Assembly: GCA_016870995.1 (NCBI GenBank)
Contig: VFZU01000001.1
Span: 62,001-126,000 of the forward strand
DNA from: Acidobacteriota bacterium
GTDB lineage: Bacteria; Acidobacteriota; Terriglobia; Bryobacterales; Bryobacteraceae
Direction: 5' to 3'
DNA length: 64,000 nucleotides
Below are positions 34,682 through 44,906 of the stretch, piece after piece. Numbering within the stretch: position 1 is the stretch's first letter; each line of letters opens with the position of its first letter. The position numbers and the translations under genes were made by a program. Below the pieces are notes generated by a model that did no database searches, was not told the origin of the DNA, and saw only the letters and a list, made by a program, of their open reading frames with translations.

Positions 34682-35356
34682 ATGAAGTTCGGAGTCGTAG
34701 TGTTTCCCGGCTCGAATTGCGACCACGACGCGTATTATGCCGTCACTCGCAATCTCGGGCATCAAGCAGATTTTGTCTGGCATGACAGTGAGAACCTGAA
34801 CGGCTTCGACGCTGTGATCCTTCCTGGCGGCTTCTCCTATGGCGACCATTTGCGGTGCGGCGCCGTAGCGCGATTTTCACCCGTGATGCGCGCAGTGAAG
34901 AAGTTTGCCGATGGCGGAGGGCTGGTTGCAGGATTCTGCAACGGCTTCCAGATTCTGACCGAGGCGCATATCCTGCCCGGCGCGCTGATTCGCAACAAAG
35001 GCTTGCGGTATATCTGCAAGACGATTGAGCTGGAAACGGCGACGACGAATTCTCCCTTTACGAATGCTCTGAGCAAGGGCCAGGTGTTGCGGGTGCCCAT
35101 CGCGCACGGCGAGGGTTGCTACACGGCTGACGAGGCGACGCTCGATCAACTGGAAGCGGAAGACCGTGTGGTGTTCCGTTACAAAGACAATCCAAATGGG
35201 TCGATGCGCTCGATTGCGGGCATTCTTTCCGCAGGACGCAATGTGATGGGGATGATGCCGCACCCGGAACGTGTGGCCGACCCTCTGATGCCCGGTACTG
35301 ATGGCTTACAAGTGTTCCAATCCATGTTGACGGCGCTGGCCGCAAATTCCCGATGA
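34682..35356 (+). CDS. purQ: Phosphoribosylformylglycinamidine synthase, glutaminase subunit
   Basis: A 224-residue class I glutamine amidotransferase subunit of FGAM synthase (purine step 4). The catalytic Cys86 is in GFCNGFQ, with PHPERV near the end supplying the His-Glu pair. [15 protein letters not shown] and [14 protein letters not shown] are PurQ hallmarks. It passes ammonia to PurL, whose ATG overlaps this stop by 4 bp. Usually a small PurS precedes purQ in bacteria with this split enzyme; here a terminator sits in that place. Confidence 0.96.
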   Translation: MKFGVVVFPGSNCDHDAYYAVTRNLGHQADFVWHDSENLNGFDAVILPGGFSYGDHLRCGAVARFSPVMRAVKKFADGGGLVAGFCNGFQILTEAHILPGALIRNKGLRYICKTIELETATTNSPFTNALSKGQVLRVPIAHGEGCYTADEATLDQLEAEDRVVFRYKDNPNGSMRSIAGILSAGRNVMGMMPHPERVADPLMPGTDGLQVFQSMLTALAANSR

Positions 35357-37575
35357 GCGAAACCAATCCGAACCCACTCGACGCCCTGCTGAAGACGCAC
35401 AAGCTGACGCGGGGTGAATACGAGAAAATTCAGCAGTTGCTGGGTCGTGATCCGAATCTGACCGAGCTGGGTATTTTCTCGGTGATGTGGAGCGAGCATT
35501 GTTCCTACAAGAGCTCGAAGGAGCATCTGAAGAAGCTGCCGACCGAAAGCAAGCACGTGCTGCAGGGCCCGGGCGAGAATGCCGGCATTATCGATATTGG
35601 CGACGGCTATGCGATTGCTTTCAAGATCGAATCCCACAATCACCCGAGCTTCATTGAACCCTTTCAGGGCGCGGCGACTGGGGTAGGTGGCATCCTGCGG
35701 GACATCTTCACGATGGGTGCGCGGCCGATCGCGGTGATGGATGCGATCCGCTTCGGGCGGCTCGATTCCAAAGAGAATGGCGCGAGGAACAGGCGGATTC
35801 TCGATGGCGTGGTGCAGGGGATTTCGCACTATGGCAACTGCTTCGGCGTGCCGACGGTAGGCGGCGAAACGGTGTTTGAAAGCTCCTACGATGGCAACCC
35901 GTTGGTGAACGTGTTCGCCATGGGTGTGTTCAGGCACGATGAGATTTTCTACGGCAAGGCGACGGGTGTCGGCAACCCAGTGATTTATGTCGGGGCCCGC
36001 ACCGGGCGCGACGGAATCCATGGCGCGTCGATGGCGTCGGACGTATTTACCGAGGCGTCAAAGCAGCAACGGCCGACCGTGCAGGTGGGCGATCCGTTCA
36101 TGGAGAAGCTTCTGCTTGAAGCTTGCCTCGAAGCCATGAAGACGGGTGCCATTGTTGGTATCCAGGATATGGGCGCGGCGGGCTTGACTTGCTCGACAAG
36201 CGAGATGGGTTCACGTGCAGGCACAGGCATCGATTTCGATTTGAAGCATGTGCCGCAGCGTGAGACGGACATGACACCTTACGAGATCATGCTGTCGGAA
36301 TCGCAGGAGCGCATGCTGCTGGTGGCCGAGAAGGGTCGCGAGCGCGAGATCCTCGACGTATTCGATAAGTGGGGTCTTGAAAGTGCCGTAATCGGCACGG
36401 TGACGGATGACGGCATGCTTCGTGTGCGTGAGAACGGCACGGTAGTGGTCGAGATCAAGAATCGCGACCTTGCCGATGAGGCACCGCTGTATCACCGGCC
36501 TTATACGAAGCCCTATCGAAATGTGCCGGTGGATGGGCCTTCGTTTACGAGCGCGAGCGTCGAAGGCGATTTGCTGAAGATGCTTGCCAGTAGCGACTTG
36601 TGCTCAAAACGCTGGATCTGGGAGCAGTACGACTACATGGTGCGCACAAACACGATCGCAGGCCCGGGTGGCGATGCGGCGATTGTGCGGATCAAAGAGA
36701 CGGGTACGTCGGTGGCGATGTCGCTTGATGGCAATGGCCGCTATTGCTATCTCGATCCACGCGAAGGCGCGAAGCTGATTGTGGCTGAGTGCTGCCGGAA
36801 TCTTTCTGTTGTGGGTGCAACGCCTGTATCGGCGACGAACAACCTGAATTTTGGCAATCCAGAACGGCCCGAGATCATGGCCCAGTTGGTGGAAGGCATT
36901 GAGGGGCTGGCCGAGGCGTGCCGGTTCTTTGAGACGCCCATTACGGGCGGCAATGTAAGTTTGTATAACGAGACGCTGGGGGAATCGATTTTCCCGACGC
37001 CCGTGGTGGGGATTGTGGGTTTGTTGCCCACCGCGCCGCCGGTGCCGATGGCGTTTCCAAAAGTTGGGCTGGACCTGGTGTTATTGGGAGGCTTGGGCGA
37101 TTGTGATCTGACGCACTTTGGCGGGACGCAATATGCAAAACAAGTTCTCGATGCGCTTTGGGGGCTACCGCCGAAGCTGGATCTGGAAGTGGAAAAGAGT
37201 TTGCAGGCGGCGGCGCGCGAAGTGGCGCTGTCTGGGTTGGCCGAGGCTGCGCACGATCTTGGCGATGGTGGGCTGGCGGTTGCGTTGGCTGAGGGCACGT
37301 TTGCAGGAGTGGGTGCCGCCGTTTCCATTGAGAGTGCGCTGCGGCCCGAGTTTGCCTTGTTCCATGAAGGTGCATCGCGTGTGATGGTTGCGACATCGAA
37401 GTTGCCAGAAGTGCTTGCGGTTGCAGCCCGACATGGTGTGCCAGCGACTGTGATTGGCAAGACAGTGGCTGGAGAGCTGAGCATTCAGCTGAACGGCGCT
37501 CAATTGGTTCAAGTATCCGTCGATAAGTTGTATCAAACTTGGGATCGGGCACTGGAGGAATCGTTGCATGTTTGA
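35353..37575 (+). CDS. purL: Phosphoribosylformylglycinamidine synthase, large subunit (small PurL)
   Basis: A 740-residue small-type PurL, the ATP-dependent synthetase subunit of FGAM synthase. Markers are [20 protein letters not shown] at the start, [15 protein letters not shown] for nucleotide binding, [11 protein letters not shown] (in [14 protein letters not shown]) and, in the second half, [11 protein letters not shown]. Two homologous AIR-synthase-like halves are visible. It overlaps purQ by 4 bp and purF by 8 bp. Confidence 0.97.
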   Translation: MSETNPNPLDALLKTHKLTRGEYEKIQQLLGRDPNLTELGIFSVMWSEHCSYKSSKEHLKKLPTESKHVLQGPGENAGIIDIGDGYAIAFKIESHNHPSFIEPFQGAATGVGGILRDIFTMGARPIAVMDAIRFGRLDSKENGARNRRILDGVVQGISHYGNCFGVPTVGGETVFESSYDGNPLVNVFAMGVFRHDEIFYGKATGVGNPVIYVGARTGRDGIHGASMASDVFTEASKQQRPTVQVGDPFMEKLLLEACLEAMKTGAIVGIQDMGAAGLTCSTSEMGSRAGTGIDFDLKHVPQRETDMTPYEIMLSESQERMLLVAEKGREREILDVFDKWGLESAVIGTVTDDGMLRVRENGTVVVEIKNRDLADEAPLYHRPYTKPYRNVPVDGPSFTSASVEGDLLKMLASSDLCSKRWIWEQYDYMVRTNTIAGPGGDAAIVRIKETGTSVAMSLDGNGRYCYLDPREGAKLIVAECCRNLSVVGATPVSATNNLNFGNPERPEIMAQLVEGIEGLAEACRFFETPITGGNVSLYNETLGESIFPTPVVGIVGLLPTAPPVPMAFPKVGLDLVLLGGLGDCDLTHFGGTQYAKQVLDALWGLPPKLDLEVEKSLQAAAREVALSGLAEAAHDLGDGGLAVALAEGTFAGVGAAVSIESALRPEFALFHEGASRVMVATSKLPEVLAVAARHGVPATVIGKTVAGELSIQLNGAQLVQVSVDKLYQTWDRALEESLHV

Positions 37576-38980
37576 CAAGTTCCACGACGAATGTGGCGTG
37601 TTTGCGATTTACGGGCATCCTGAAGCAGCGAAGGTTGCGAATCTTGGTTTGCATGCTTTGCAGCATCGCGGCCAGGAGAGCGCTGGCATCGCTTCGTTGC
37701 ACGAAGAAGAGATCACTTGCCACAAGTCGATGGGACACGTTGCGGATATTTTTACGAATTCCGTGCTGGGTGAATTGAAGGGTGAGGCGGCGATCGGGCA
37801 TACCCGGTACTCGACTTCGGGCGATACCGTGGTGCTCAATGCTCAGCCGTTTTCAGTGCGTTGCAACAAGGGGCCAATTTCCGTGGCTCATAACGGAAAC
37901 ATCACGAACGCGATGAATCTGCGCAACGACTTGGAGAAGGATGGTTCGATCTTTCAGGCAACCAGCGACACGGAAGTAATTCTGCATCTGGTAGCGCGTT
38001 CACGTGAGAAGACGATGCCGGGTGCGTTGCGGGATGCCTTGCTGCAACTGGAAGGTGCGTTTTCGCTGGTGTTTCTTGCCGCCAACCGGTTGATCGTTGC
38101 CAGGGACCCGCATGGGTTTCGGCCGCTGGCGATGGGACAGTTGGAGTTGAGTGGCGGGCGGATCGCTTATGTATTCGCCAGCGAGACTTGTGCATTTGAC
38201 TTGATCAACGCAGTTTATATTTCCGATGTCGAACCAGGCGAGATGGTGATTGTCGGGCCGGAAGGAATCAGCCGGGAACGATATGCTCCTGTCGCTGAGA
38301 AGGCACATTGCGTGTTTGAGCATGTGTACTTCGCCAGGCCGGATTCGCTGGTTTTTGGCAAGTCGATCGCGATGTCGCGGGAACGCATGGGGCGAAAGCT
38401 GGCGCAGACCTGCCCGGCGGATGCCGACATCGTAGTGCCGGTTCCGGACTCCGGCGTCGCTGCAGCGCTCGGTTATTCGGCGGAATCCGGATTACCGTTT
38501 CGTCAGGCTTTGATTCGGAATCATTATGTGGGTCGAACGTTCATTGAGCCTTCGCAAACGATTCGCGATTTCGGCGTGAAGCTGAAGTTGAATCCAGTGC
38601 GGCATTTGCTCGAAGGGCAGCGCGTGGTTCTGGTCGATGACTCGCTTGTGCGTGGTACGACGTCGCGCAAAATCGTTCGCATGGTGCGGAGCGCAGGAGC
38701 TAAAGAAGTGCATCTGCGAATCTCATGTCCGCCGACGATTTCGCCGTGTTTCTATGGCGTGGATACACCGACCAAAGGCGAACTGATCGCCTCCAACAAT
38801 AACCTCGAAGGAATTCGCCGCTTCACCGAGGCAGACTCAGTGGGCTATCTGCCGCTGTCATCCTTAAGCGAGGCTGTGGAAGATACCAAGCAAGAGTATT
38901 GCTACGCCTGCTACACGGGCAATTACCCAACGCATCTGATTAACATCGATGAGTTGATGACAACGAAGATTCGCTGCTAA
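37568..38980 (+). CDS. purF: Amidophosphoribosyltransferase
   Basis: A 470-residue PurF, first step of purine synthesis (PRPP + glutamine to phosphoribosylamine). The mature nucleophile is Cys9 in [11 protein letters not shown], so eight residues are removed, as in the B. subtilis type. The PRPP loop is [18 protein letters not shown]. Cysteines in [14 protein letters not shown] and [11 protein letters not shown] fit a [4Fe-4S] cluster enzyme. The start overlaps purL by 8 bp. Confidence 0.97.
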   Translation: MFDKFHDECGVFAIYGHPEAAKVANLGLHALQHRGQESAGIASLHEEEITCHKSMGHVADIFTNSVLGELKGEAAIGHTRYSTSGDTVVLNAQPFSVRCNKGPISVAHNGNITNAMNLRNDLEKDGSIFQATSDTEVILHLVARSREKTMPGALRDALLQLEGAFSLVFLAANRLIVARDPHGFRPLAMGQLELSGGRIAYVFASETCAFDLINAVYISDVEPGEMVIVGPEGISRERYAPVAEKAHCVFEHVYFARPDSLVFGKSIAMSRERMGRKLAQTCPADADIVVPVPDSGVAAALGYSAESGLPFRQALIRNHYVGRTFIEPSQTIRDFGVKLKLNPVRHLLEGQRVVLVDDSLVRGTTSRKIVRMVRSAGAKEVHLRISCPPTISPCFYGVDTPTKGELIASNNNLEGIRRFTEADSVGYLPLSSLSEAVEDTKQEYCYACYTGNYPTHLINIDELMTTKIRC

Positions 38981-38985
38981 CAACG

Positions 38986-40152
38986 ATGCCTGGCATTGCC
39001 CCCATCGCTCAATCGGTTGCCTATTCGCGGGTGCGCGCGATCGCCGAGATCGCGATGAAGATGGAAAAGGTCTATCCACTTTACTTCGGCGAATCCAATC
39101 TGCCGACGCCGCAGTTCATCAAGACGGCCCTCGATCAAGCCTTGCGAGACGGATTTACCTACTACACTTCGAACGCTGGACTGATGAGCTTGCGCGAGAC
39201 GATTGCGCAGCACTATTTTGAGAAGCAGAATGTGAAGCTCAATGCCGGGACACAAGTGATGGTGACTGCATCGGGAGTGCAGGCGCTAAGCTTGAGCATT
39301 CGTTGCGTGGTCGACCCTGGGGATGAAGCGTTGGTGTTGACGCCGGCATGGCCGAATGGCGCGTCGATTGTTCAGTTAATCGGTGGCAAGGCCATTGAAA
39401 TCGCGCAGCCTCTGGTGGGCAATCGCTTCACGATCGATTTTGAAGCCATGCAGGCGGCCGTGACGCCCCGCACGAAGTTGTTGCTGTACACATCACCGTC
39501 GAACCCGCTGGGTTGGGTAGCGACGGTTGAGGAGCAGCGAAAGTTGCTTGAGTTCGCTCGCAAGCATAATTTGTGGCTTCTGGCAGACGAGGTTTACGAA
39601 CGGCTTGTGTACGAAGGCGGGAATGCGCCGAGTATCCTGCAGTTGGCCGAGCCGGATGATGCGGTGTTCGTTGTGCAGAGTTTTTCGAAGGCGTATTGCA
39701 TGACGGGATGGAGGCTGGGTTGGATCGCCGGGCGTGCGGATCTGGTGAAGAGGGCGACGGAGCTGAATGAATTTTCGGTTTCGTGCCCGGCTGGCTTTAT
39801 TCAGAAGGCGGCGGAGACTGCGTTGAAATTGGGCGAAGAATTTGTGGGTGAACTACGAGGGCAATTGAAGTCAAATCGGGACTTCTGCGTTGGAGCGCTC
39901 AGCGCTGTGAAGGGTGTGAAGATTCCCGAGCCCGAGGGTGCGTTTTATCTGTTTCCTTCGATCGAAGGGCTCACGGATTCATTTGAGTTCGCCAAGAGTT
40001 GTCTCGAACAGACTCATGTCGGCATCGCGCCTGGTGTAGCGTTTGGCAAGGGTGGGGAAGGCGCGATCCGCATTTGCTATGCGGCGGATCGAACGGTGCT
40101 CGAGCCGGCGATGGAGCGGCTGTGCGGCTACATCTCAAGCTTGCCGCGGTAG
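38986..40152 (+). CDS. PLP-dependent aminotransferase, class I (AspC-like)
   Basis: A 388-residue fold-type I aminotransferase. The PLP lysine is Lys235 in SFSKAYCMTGWRLGW; YTSPSNPLGWV provides the Asn of the family motif and LLADEVYERLVY the Asp that contacts the PLP ring. Position 5 bp after purF suggests the same transcript; aspartate for purine synthesis is a possible link, but substrate is not clear. Its end overlaps the converging gene by 25 bp. Confidence 0.9.
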   Translation: MPGIAPIAQSVAYSRVRAIAEIAMKMEKVYPLYFGESNLPTPQFIKTALDQALRDGFTYYTSNAGLMSLRETIAQHYFEKQNVKLNAGTQVMVTASGVQALSLSIRCVVDPGDEALVLTPAWPNGASIVQLIGGKAIEIAQPLVGNRFTIDFEAMQAAVTPRTKLLLYTSPSNPLGWVATVEEQRKLLEFARKHNLWLLADEVYERLVYEGGNAPSILQLAEPDDAVFVVQSFSKAYCMTGWRLGWIAGRADLVKRATELNEFSVSCPAGFIQKAAETALKLGEEFVGELRGQLKSNRDFCVGALSAVKGVKIPEPEGAFYLFPSIEGLTDSFEFAKSCLEQTHVGIAPGVAFGKGGEGAIRICYAADRTVLEPAMERLCGYISSLPR

Positions 40153-40718
40153 CTGAGATCTTTGCGTTTGTAGAAAACAGTGCGGTAAGGAGTGCCCGTG
40201 CCGGGGACGAACAGCTCAAACAGGAGTTCTTTTGCTGTGTCAGTTTCTGATCGAGGAAAGATAAGCCGGGTATAAGGGTCGCTGGGAGAAGGGGGGAAGT
40301 AGCCGCTCATCCGGATTTTCTGTTTGCCCAATTTGAGAATGCTCGACTGTTCCATGAGCGCCATCTCTGAGGATTCTTGTGTTGCGCTACTTGGGATGGC
40401 GACAGCAAGAACGATGTACTTGGATGCATCACGCTCAAGAAACTCCTGAAATTCATCCCAGGCAGGGTCCTGCACTGCGTCGACTCCGGCGATCTTTTTC
40501 ATGCGACGACGGCGGAGTTCGCGCTCGGCGATCTGGACAGGTTGGGAAGTGGCGAGGAATGTCACGACGCCATCACCGGGCTTGGATTCTGCAGGTTGCG
40601 CCCAGGGTGAGTTCGCAAAGAAATCGATCAGCTGCTCTTCGCTCCATTGTTTGACGTCGGTGGATTCCCAGAAGGGTGTCACCGTAAGAACCAAGAGCGT
40701 CGCTAGGCACTTCACCAT
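40128..40718 (-). CDS. Hypothetical secreted protein with NSPWA motif
   Basis: A 196-residue exported protein (signal MVKCLATLLVLTVTPFW). The early segment WSEEQLIDFFANSPWAQPAE recalls a motif of uncharacterised acidobacterial proteins (W[ST]xxE...NSPWA). The rest, including LRRRRMKKIAGVDAV and RDASKYIVLAVAIPSSA, has no known domain. Its ATG is preceded by TAGCAT with a six-base gap. The 3' end overlaps the aminotransferase gene. Confidence 0.7.
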   Translation of the reverse strand: MVKCLATLLVLTVTPFWESTDVKQWSEEQLIDFFANSPWAQPAESKPGDGVVTFLATSQPVQIAERELRRRRMKKIAGVDAVQDPAWDEFQEFLERDASKYIVLAVAIPSSATQESSEMALMEQSSILKLGKQKIRMSGYFPPSPSDPYTRLIFPRSETDTAKELLFELFVPGTGTPYRTVFYKRKDLSYRGKLEM

Positions 40719-40723
40719 ATGGA

Positions 40724-40730
40724 TATGCTA
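40724..40730. promoter_or_regulatory. Overlapping divergent -10 elements (NSPWA protein / mutarotase-like)
   Basis: Plus strand TATGCT (40724-40729) ends seven bases before the ATG at 40737. Minus strand TAGCAT (40725-40730) ends six bases before the ATG at 40718. The two hexamers share five base pairs. The 18-bp space between start codons leaves no room for leaders. Confidence 0.45.
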
Positions 40731-40736
40731 TCCACA

Positions 40737-41654
40737 ATGAGACCCGTTACGTTTCGTGGCCGCCGTGGTTATGAATGGGAAACCAGCGAACTGCGAGTGA
40801 CTATACTGGCGGAAGGCGGACACATCGCCGAGATCTTCCACAAGAAGAAGGGGATCAATCCGCTCTGGGAGCCGCCATGGAAGACGATCGAGCCCTCCAC
40901 CTACTCGCCCGAGAAGCATCCCGAATTTGGGAGGGGACCCGAAGCGAAGTTGTTGTCTGGAATTGCGGGCCACAACTGGTGTGTAGACTTTTTCGGGCCA
41001 CCCTCGGAAGAAGAGGCCCGGGCAGGGTACAGTGTGCACGGAGAGGCCTCTGTCGTTGCCTACGACGAAAATCTGAGGGCGCATCTGCCGTTGTCGCAGC
41101 TCAATGTGCAACGGGAAATGCAGTTGGATGGTAACCGGATTGAGTTCACGGATACGGTTGAAAATCTCCTGCCCTTTGACCGGCAGGTTGCCTGGCAGGA
41201 ACACGTCACATTAGGGCCGCCGTTTGTCGAACGTGGTGTGACGGAGATTGATGCCCCTGTCTTGCGCAGCGCGAAATTGAATGAGGGTGAGTTTGAATGG
41301 AAGGATCGCAAGTATCCGAATTCGTTGTCGAGTTCTGAGATCTATACAAATCTCTTGACCAAGGGCGACGTGAAAGTCACCAATCGCAATCTGGGCTTGC
41401 GGATTGCATACGAATGGAACTTGCAGGATTTTCCCTGGTTAGCAATCTGGGAAGAGAATCATGGCCGAACGCATGCGCCGTGGAATGGTCGCACGATGTC
41501 TTGGGGTATCGAGTTTGGCGCGAGTCCGTTCCCGGAGTACCGATTCCGCCGAGCGACGCGCGGGCTAATGTGGGGCGCGCCGACAGCGGTATGGTTGCCA
41601 GCTAAAGCCAAGCGAAGTATTCGTTACACGATGACGCTAGATGTAACTCGTTAG
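40737..41654 (+). CDS. Aldose 1-epimerase/galactose mutarotase-like protein
   Basis: A 305-residue beta-sandwich protein of the galactose mutarotase-like superfamily: MRPVTFRGRRGYEWETSELR opening strands, GGHIAEIFHKKKGINPLWEP around the sugar-binding face, GHNWCVDFFGPPSEEE, HGEASV and DTVENLLPFDRQVAWQEHV. A true epimerase has two His and one Glu; HGEAS and WQEHVTLG are the candidates. I start at 40737 rather than at ATGs at 40719 or 40725, because of the -10 element ending seven bases upstream. Substrate unknown. Confidence 0.75.
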   Translation: MRPVTFRGRRGYEWETSELRVTILAEGGHIAEIFHKKKGINPLWEPPWKTIEPSTYSPEKHPEFGRGPEAKLLSGIAGHNWCVDFFGPPSEEEARAGYSVHGEASVVAYDENLRAHLPLSQLNVQREMQLDGNRIEFTDTVENLLPFDRQVAWQEHVTLGPPFVERGVTEIDAPVLRSAKLNEGEFEWKDRKYPNSLSSSEIYTNLLTKGDVKVTNRNLGLRIAYEWNLQDFPWLAIWEENHGRTHAPWNGRTMSWGIEFGASPFPEYRFRRATRGLMWGAPTAVWLPAKAKRSIRYTMTLDVTR

Positions 41655-41680
41655 GCATCGAAGCAGCGGATACTTGAAGT

Positions 41681-42946
41681 ATGGCGAGTGCTTCAGAAGC
41701 CATTTCTGTGATTCAATCCAACGATCGAGTGTACGTGCATCAGGGCTGTGCCCAGCCGGAACCACTGATCGACGCCATGATCGACCGAGCCGGGGAATTG
41801 CGCAACGTCGAAGTGGTACATATGGCGACGATGGGCAGCGGTCGCTATACGCAGTCCGAGTATCGCGAGAGCTTCAGGCATAACGCTTTGTTCATCGGGG
41901 CGAATGTACGCGGGGCAGTTCAGCAACGACGCGCCGACTACATTCCGATTTTTCTGGGTGAGATCGAAGGGTTGTTTACAGATGGCACTTTGCCGCTCGA
42001 TGTGGCTTTGCTGCAAACAACTCTGCCGGATCGAAACGGTTTTGTGAGTCTTGGGCCAAGCATCGATGTCTCCCTGACAGCGGCGAAAGTGGCGCGGCAT
42101 GTGGTCGCCGTGACGAATCCGCGGATGCCACGAACACATGGCGATACTTACTTGCACGTGTCGGAAATCGATACGTTTGTCGAAGAGGATTTCCCGCTCG
42201 CTGAACTAGAGCCGCGAACACCTCTTGACGAGCATCGGGCGATCGCGAGGCACGTTGCGGCGTTGATTCCGGATGGGGCGACGATGCAGATGGGGATTGG
42301 CGCGATCCCGGATGCCATTCTCGATTTGCTGGGCAACCACAAGCATCTGGGCGTTCATAGCGAGATGTTTTCAGATGGCATCATTCCGCTGCTCGAAAAG
42401 GGTGTGATCGATAACTCGAATAAAAAGATCAACCCGAACAAGGTCGTGGCTGGGTTTGCATTGGGCTCTCATCGGTTGCTCGACTATATTCATGAGAATC
42501 CGATCTTTGAGTTCCGCCAGACTCGCTACACCAACGATCCTTTTCAGATTGCACGCAATCCGAAGGTGTGCGCGGTGAACGCTGCAATTGAAGTCGATTT
42601 GACGGGACAAATTTGCGCAGATTCGCTGGGCGAGCTGCCGTTCTCTGGTATCGGCGGGCAGGTTGACTTTATTCGCGGCGCGGCGCGCAGCGAAGGCGGC
42701 ATGCCGTTTTTGTGTTTGCCTGCCACCGCAAAAGGTGGAAAATTGTCCCGGATTGTGAGCCAACTCAAGCCAGGGGCTGGCGTTGTTACATCACGAGGGG
42801 ATGTTCACTGGGTGGTGACAGAGTTCGGAGCGGTGAACCTGCATGGCAAGAATCTGCGTCAACGGGCTCAGCTTCTCATCTCGATCGCTCATCCTGACTT
42901 CCGCGAGCAACTGGAGCGGGAGAGCTTCGCGCTTAGGCCAGCTTAG
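41681..42946 (+). CDS. Acetyl-CoA hydrolase/CoA-transferase (4-hydroxybutyrate CoA-transferase-like)
   Basis: A 421-residue family I CoA-transferase. The active-site glutamate is Glu228 in LGVHSEMFSDGI, and GIGAIPDAI is the conserved loop before it; GEIEGLFTDG and GGQVDFIRGAARSEGG are further family motifs. Enzymes of this type move CoA between acetyl-CoA and 4-hydroxybutyrate, propionate or similar acids. The end overlaps the converging dehydratase gene by 14 bp. Confidence 0.9.
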   Translation: MASASEAISVIQSNDRVYVHQGCAQPEPLIDAMIDRAGELRNVEVVHMATMGSGRYTQSEYRESFRHNALFIGANVRGAVQQRRADYIPIFLGEIEGLFTDGTLPLDVALLQTTLPDRNGFVSLGPSIDVSLTAAKVARHVVAVTNPRMPRTHGDTYLHVSEIDTFVEEDFPLAELEPRTPLDEHRAIARHVAALIPDGATMQMGIGAIPDAILDLLGNHKHLGVHSEMFSDGIIPLLEKGVIDNSNKKINPNKVVAGFALGSHRLLDYIHENPIFEFRQTRYTNDPFQIARNPKVCAVNAAIEVDLTGQICADSLGELPFSGIGGQVDFIRGAARSEGGMPFLCLPATAKGGKLSRIVSQLKPGAGVVTSRGDVHWVVTEFGAVNLHGKNLRQRAQLLISIAHPDFREQLERESFALRPA

Positions 42947-43883
42947 CCAGAAAGTCCAAGTCGACGTTTCCGCCGCTGACGACCAGGCCAACGCGTTTCG
43001 CGCTTGCGGGCAACTTGCCGGCCATAGCGGCAGCGATACAGACAACTCCACTGGGTTCAGCCACGATCTTCAGGCGTGTGATCGTATACTTCATCGATGC
43101 GAGGATTTCCTCTTCGGTAACGAGCAGCACATCTTCGACAAGCTTCTGAATGATGGGGAATGTAATCTCGCCGGGTTGCGGGGTGCGCAGACCATCAGCA
43201 ATGGTGGCGTTCCCATCTACCTTCACAGGGTGGCCTGCCTTCAGGCTCAGAGCGTAATCGTTGGCCAGCGCGGGTTCCACGCCAAAGACTCGGATTGCAG
43301 GATTGATCTCCTTTGCGATCAAGGCGCAGCCGCTCAACATTCCACCGCCGCCGAGACAGACCAGTAGGGTATCGATGTCAGGGACTTCTTCAAGCAGTTC
43401 CAATGCGAGCGTGCCTTGGCCTGCGATGGTCCAGGGGTGATCGTAGGGAGGGATCAGCGTCGAGCCCTTTTCTGCCGCAATCTCGCGGCCGAGCGCTTCG
43501 CGGTCCCCCGACTTTCGGTCATAGGTGATCACGGTTGCGCCCATATCGCGCGTGTTGAAGAGCTTGGTCTTTGGAGCATCCGAGGGCATGATGATCGTTG
43601 CTCCAATGCCGGCTTCACGACTGGCGTAGGCAACAGCCTGGGCATGATTACCGCTTGAGTAAGCAACAACACCCTTCGCCCGGTCGGCTTCAGGAATTTG
43701 TTGGATGAAATTGGTGGCTCCACGAAGTTTGAAGCTTCCCGTGCGCTGAAAGTTTTCGCACTTGAGAAAGCAATTCAGGCCTGTCGCTTCGTTGAGCCCA
43801 CGGGAAGTGAGCACGGGCGTGCGATGGGTAAAGCCTGTGAGTCGAACTGCGGCTGCACGAACGTCGAGTGCTGTTGGTTGCAT
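42933..43883 (-). CDS. Threonine/serine dehydratase-like PLP enzyme
   Basis: A 316-residue fold-type II PLP enzyme without a regulatory ACT domain, the size of catabolic threonine dehydratase, serine racemase or threo-3-hydroxyaspartate ammonia-lyase. The Schiff-base lysine is Lys52 in TGSFKLRGA; VAYSSGNHAQAVAYA and VCLGGGGMLSGCA are the substrate and PLP-phosphate loops, and VVSGGNVDLDFL closes the chain. It lies 1 bp after the hydroxyacid dehydrogenase gene on the same strand. Confidence 0.9.
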   Translation of the reverse strand: MQPTALDVRAAAVRLTGFTHRTPVLTSRGLNEATGLNCFLKCENFQRTGSFKLRGATNFIQQIPEADRAKGVVAYSSGNHAQAVAYASREAGIGATIIMPSDAPKTKLFNTRDMGATVITYDRKSGDREALGREIAAEKGSTLIPPYDHPWTIAGQGTLALELLEEVPDIDTLLVCLGGGGMLSGCALIAKEINPAIRVFGVEPALANDYALSLKAGHPVKVDGNATIADGLRTPQPGEITFPIIQKLVEDVLLVTEEEILASMKYTITRLKIVAEPSGVVCIAAAMAGKLPASAKRVGLVVSGGNVDLDFLAKLA

Positions 43884-43884
43884 A

Positions 43885-44856
43885 TTAGTAGCCCACTCCC
43901 TTGTCGACCAGATTCTGGAGTGGCTGGCCGGAAGTGAAACGGCGGAAGTTGTCGAGGAAAATCTGCGTGGAGTCTTCGAGCCAGGTGGAGGTGTGATCTG
44001 CGGTGTGGGCGCTTACAAGGATGTTGTCCATCGAATAGAAAACGTGTCCGTCTGGCAAGGGCTCTACTTCAAAAACGTCCAGTGCAGCGCCGCGAATCCA
44101 GCGCTCTTCCAGGGCCTTGATCAGAGCTCGCTCGTCGATTGCATTGCCGCGGCCGAGGTTGATGATGACCCCCGTCGACTTCATGGCGCGCAACTCGGTT
44201 TCAGCGACAATGCCCTTGGTGTCAGGCGTAGCCGGCATGGCGAGCAGGAGATAGTCACTGGCAGCCATGAGTTCCAACTTGCGGTCCATGCCCCAGATTT
44301 CATCGGCGATCTCGTCGCCTTCTGATTTTTGAGGACGACGGCGAAGAGCAATGATTTTCATGCCGAAGGCTTTGGCGCGTTTCGCGGCAGCTTTGCCGAT
44401 GTCGCCATAGCCAAGAATCCCCAGCGTCTTGCCCTCAAGCATTTCAACGTCGAATACATCCCATTTGCCTTGGGCCTGGCTGTGCATCATGCGTCGCAGG
44501 TCCTTGGCGAAGTAGAGCATCGTGGCGATGCAATACTCGCCCAGCGAAGGGCTGTAGGCTCCCTTGGCGTTGGTGACTGGGATATCAGTTTCGCGAAGCC
44601 GGGTGCCCATCAAATGGTCGACACCCGCGGATAGGGAGTGGAGCCACTGGAGTTTGGAGGCCTTGTCGATGGCTGCCTTAACAACGGCTGGCGAGGCACC
44701 TACGCCCGTGAGGATGATGTCGGCGGAAGGCGCGATTTCTTCCGCCCGTGCGGTTTCCTTGGTGACTTCGTACGTAATGGCGTCTCCCAGAGTCGAAAGC
44801 AGGTTCAGGTATCGCCCAGCTGGGTCAGCGACAACGAGCATATTGAGTGCAGGCAT
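43885..44856 (-). CDS. D-2-hydroxyacid dehydrogenase family protein
   Basis: A 323-residue NAD(P)-dependent dehydrogenase. The Rossmann motif is LGILGYGDIGKAAAKRAKAF; the catalytic Arg is in NLGRGNAIDERAL, the Glu in AALDVFEVEPLP and the His in VSAHTADHTSTWLED. It interconverts 2-keto acids and D-2-hydroxy acids; glyoxylate or hydroxypyruvate reduction is common in the family. It is cotranscribed with the dehydratase gene (1-bp gap). Confidence 0.92.
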   Translation of the reverse strand: MPALNMLVVADPAGRYLNLLSTLGDAITYEVTKETARAEEIAPSADIILTGVGASPAVVKAAIDKASKLQWLHSLSAGVDHLMGTRLRETDIPVTNAKGAYSPSLGEYCIATMLYFAKDLRRMMHSQAQGKWDVFDVEMLEGKTLGILGYGDIGKAAAKRAKAFGMKIIALRRRPQKSEGDEIADEIWGMDRKLELMAASDYLLLAMPATPDTKGIVAETELRAMKSTGVIINLGRGNAIDERALIKALEERWIRGAALDVFEVEPLPDGHVFYSMDNILVSAHTADHTSTWLEDSTQIFLDNFRRFTSGQPLQNLVDKGVGY

Positions 44857-44894
44857 AGGTTAATCCGTTAGGATATCGTGAGCCGCGGGGTTGT

Positions 44895-44900
44895 TAGGAT
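44895..44900 (+). promoter_or_regulatory. -10-like TAGGAT for the zinc-ribbon membrane protein
   Basis: TAGGAT ends six bases before the GTG at 44907 (gap GGGATT). No separate Shine-Dalgarno. Confidence 0.4.
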
Positions 44901-44906
44901 GGGATT

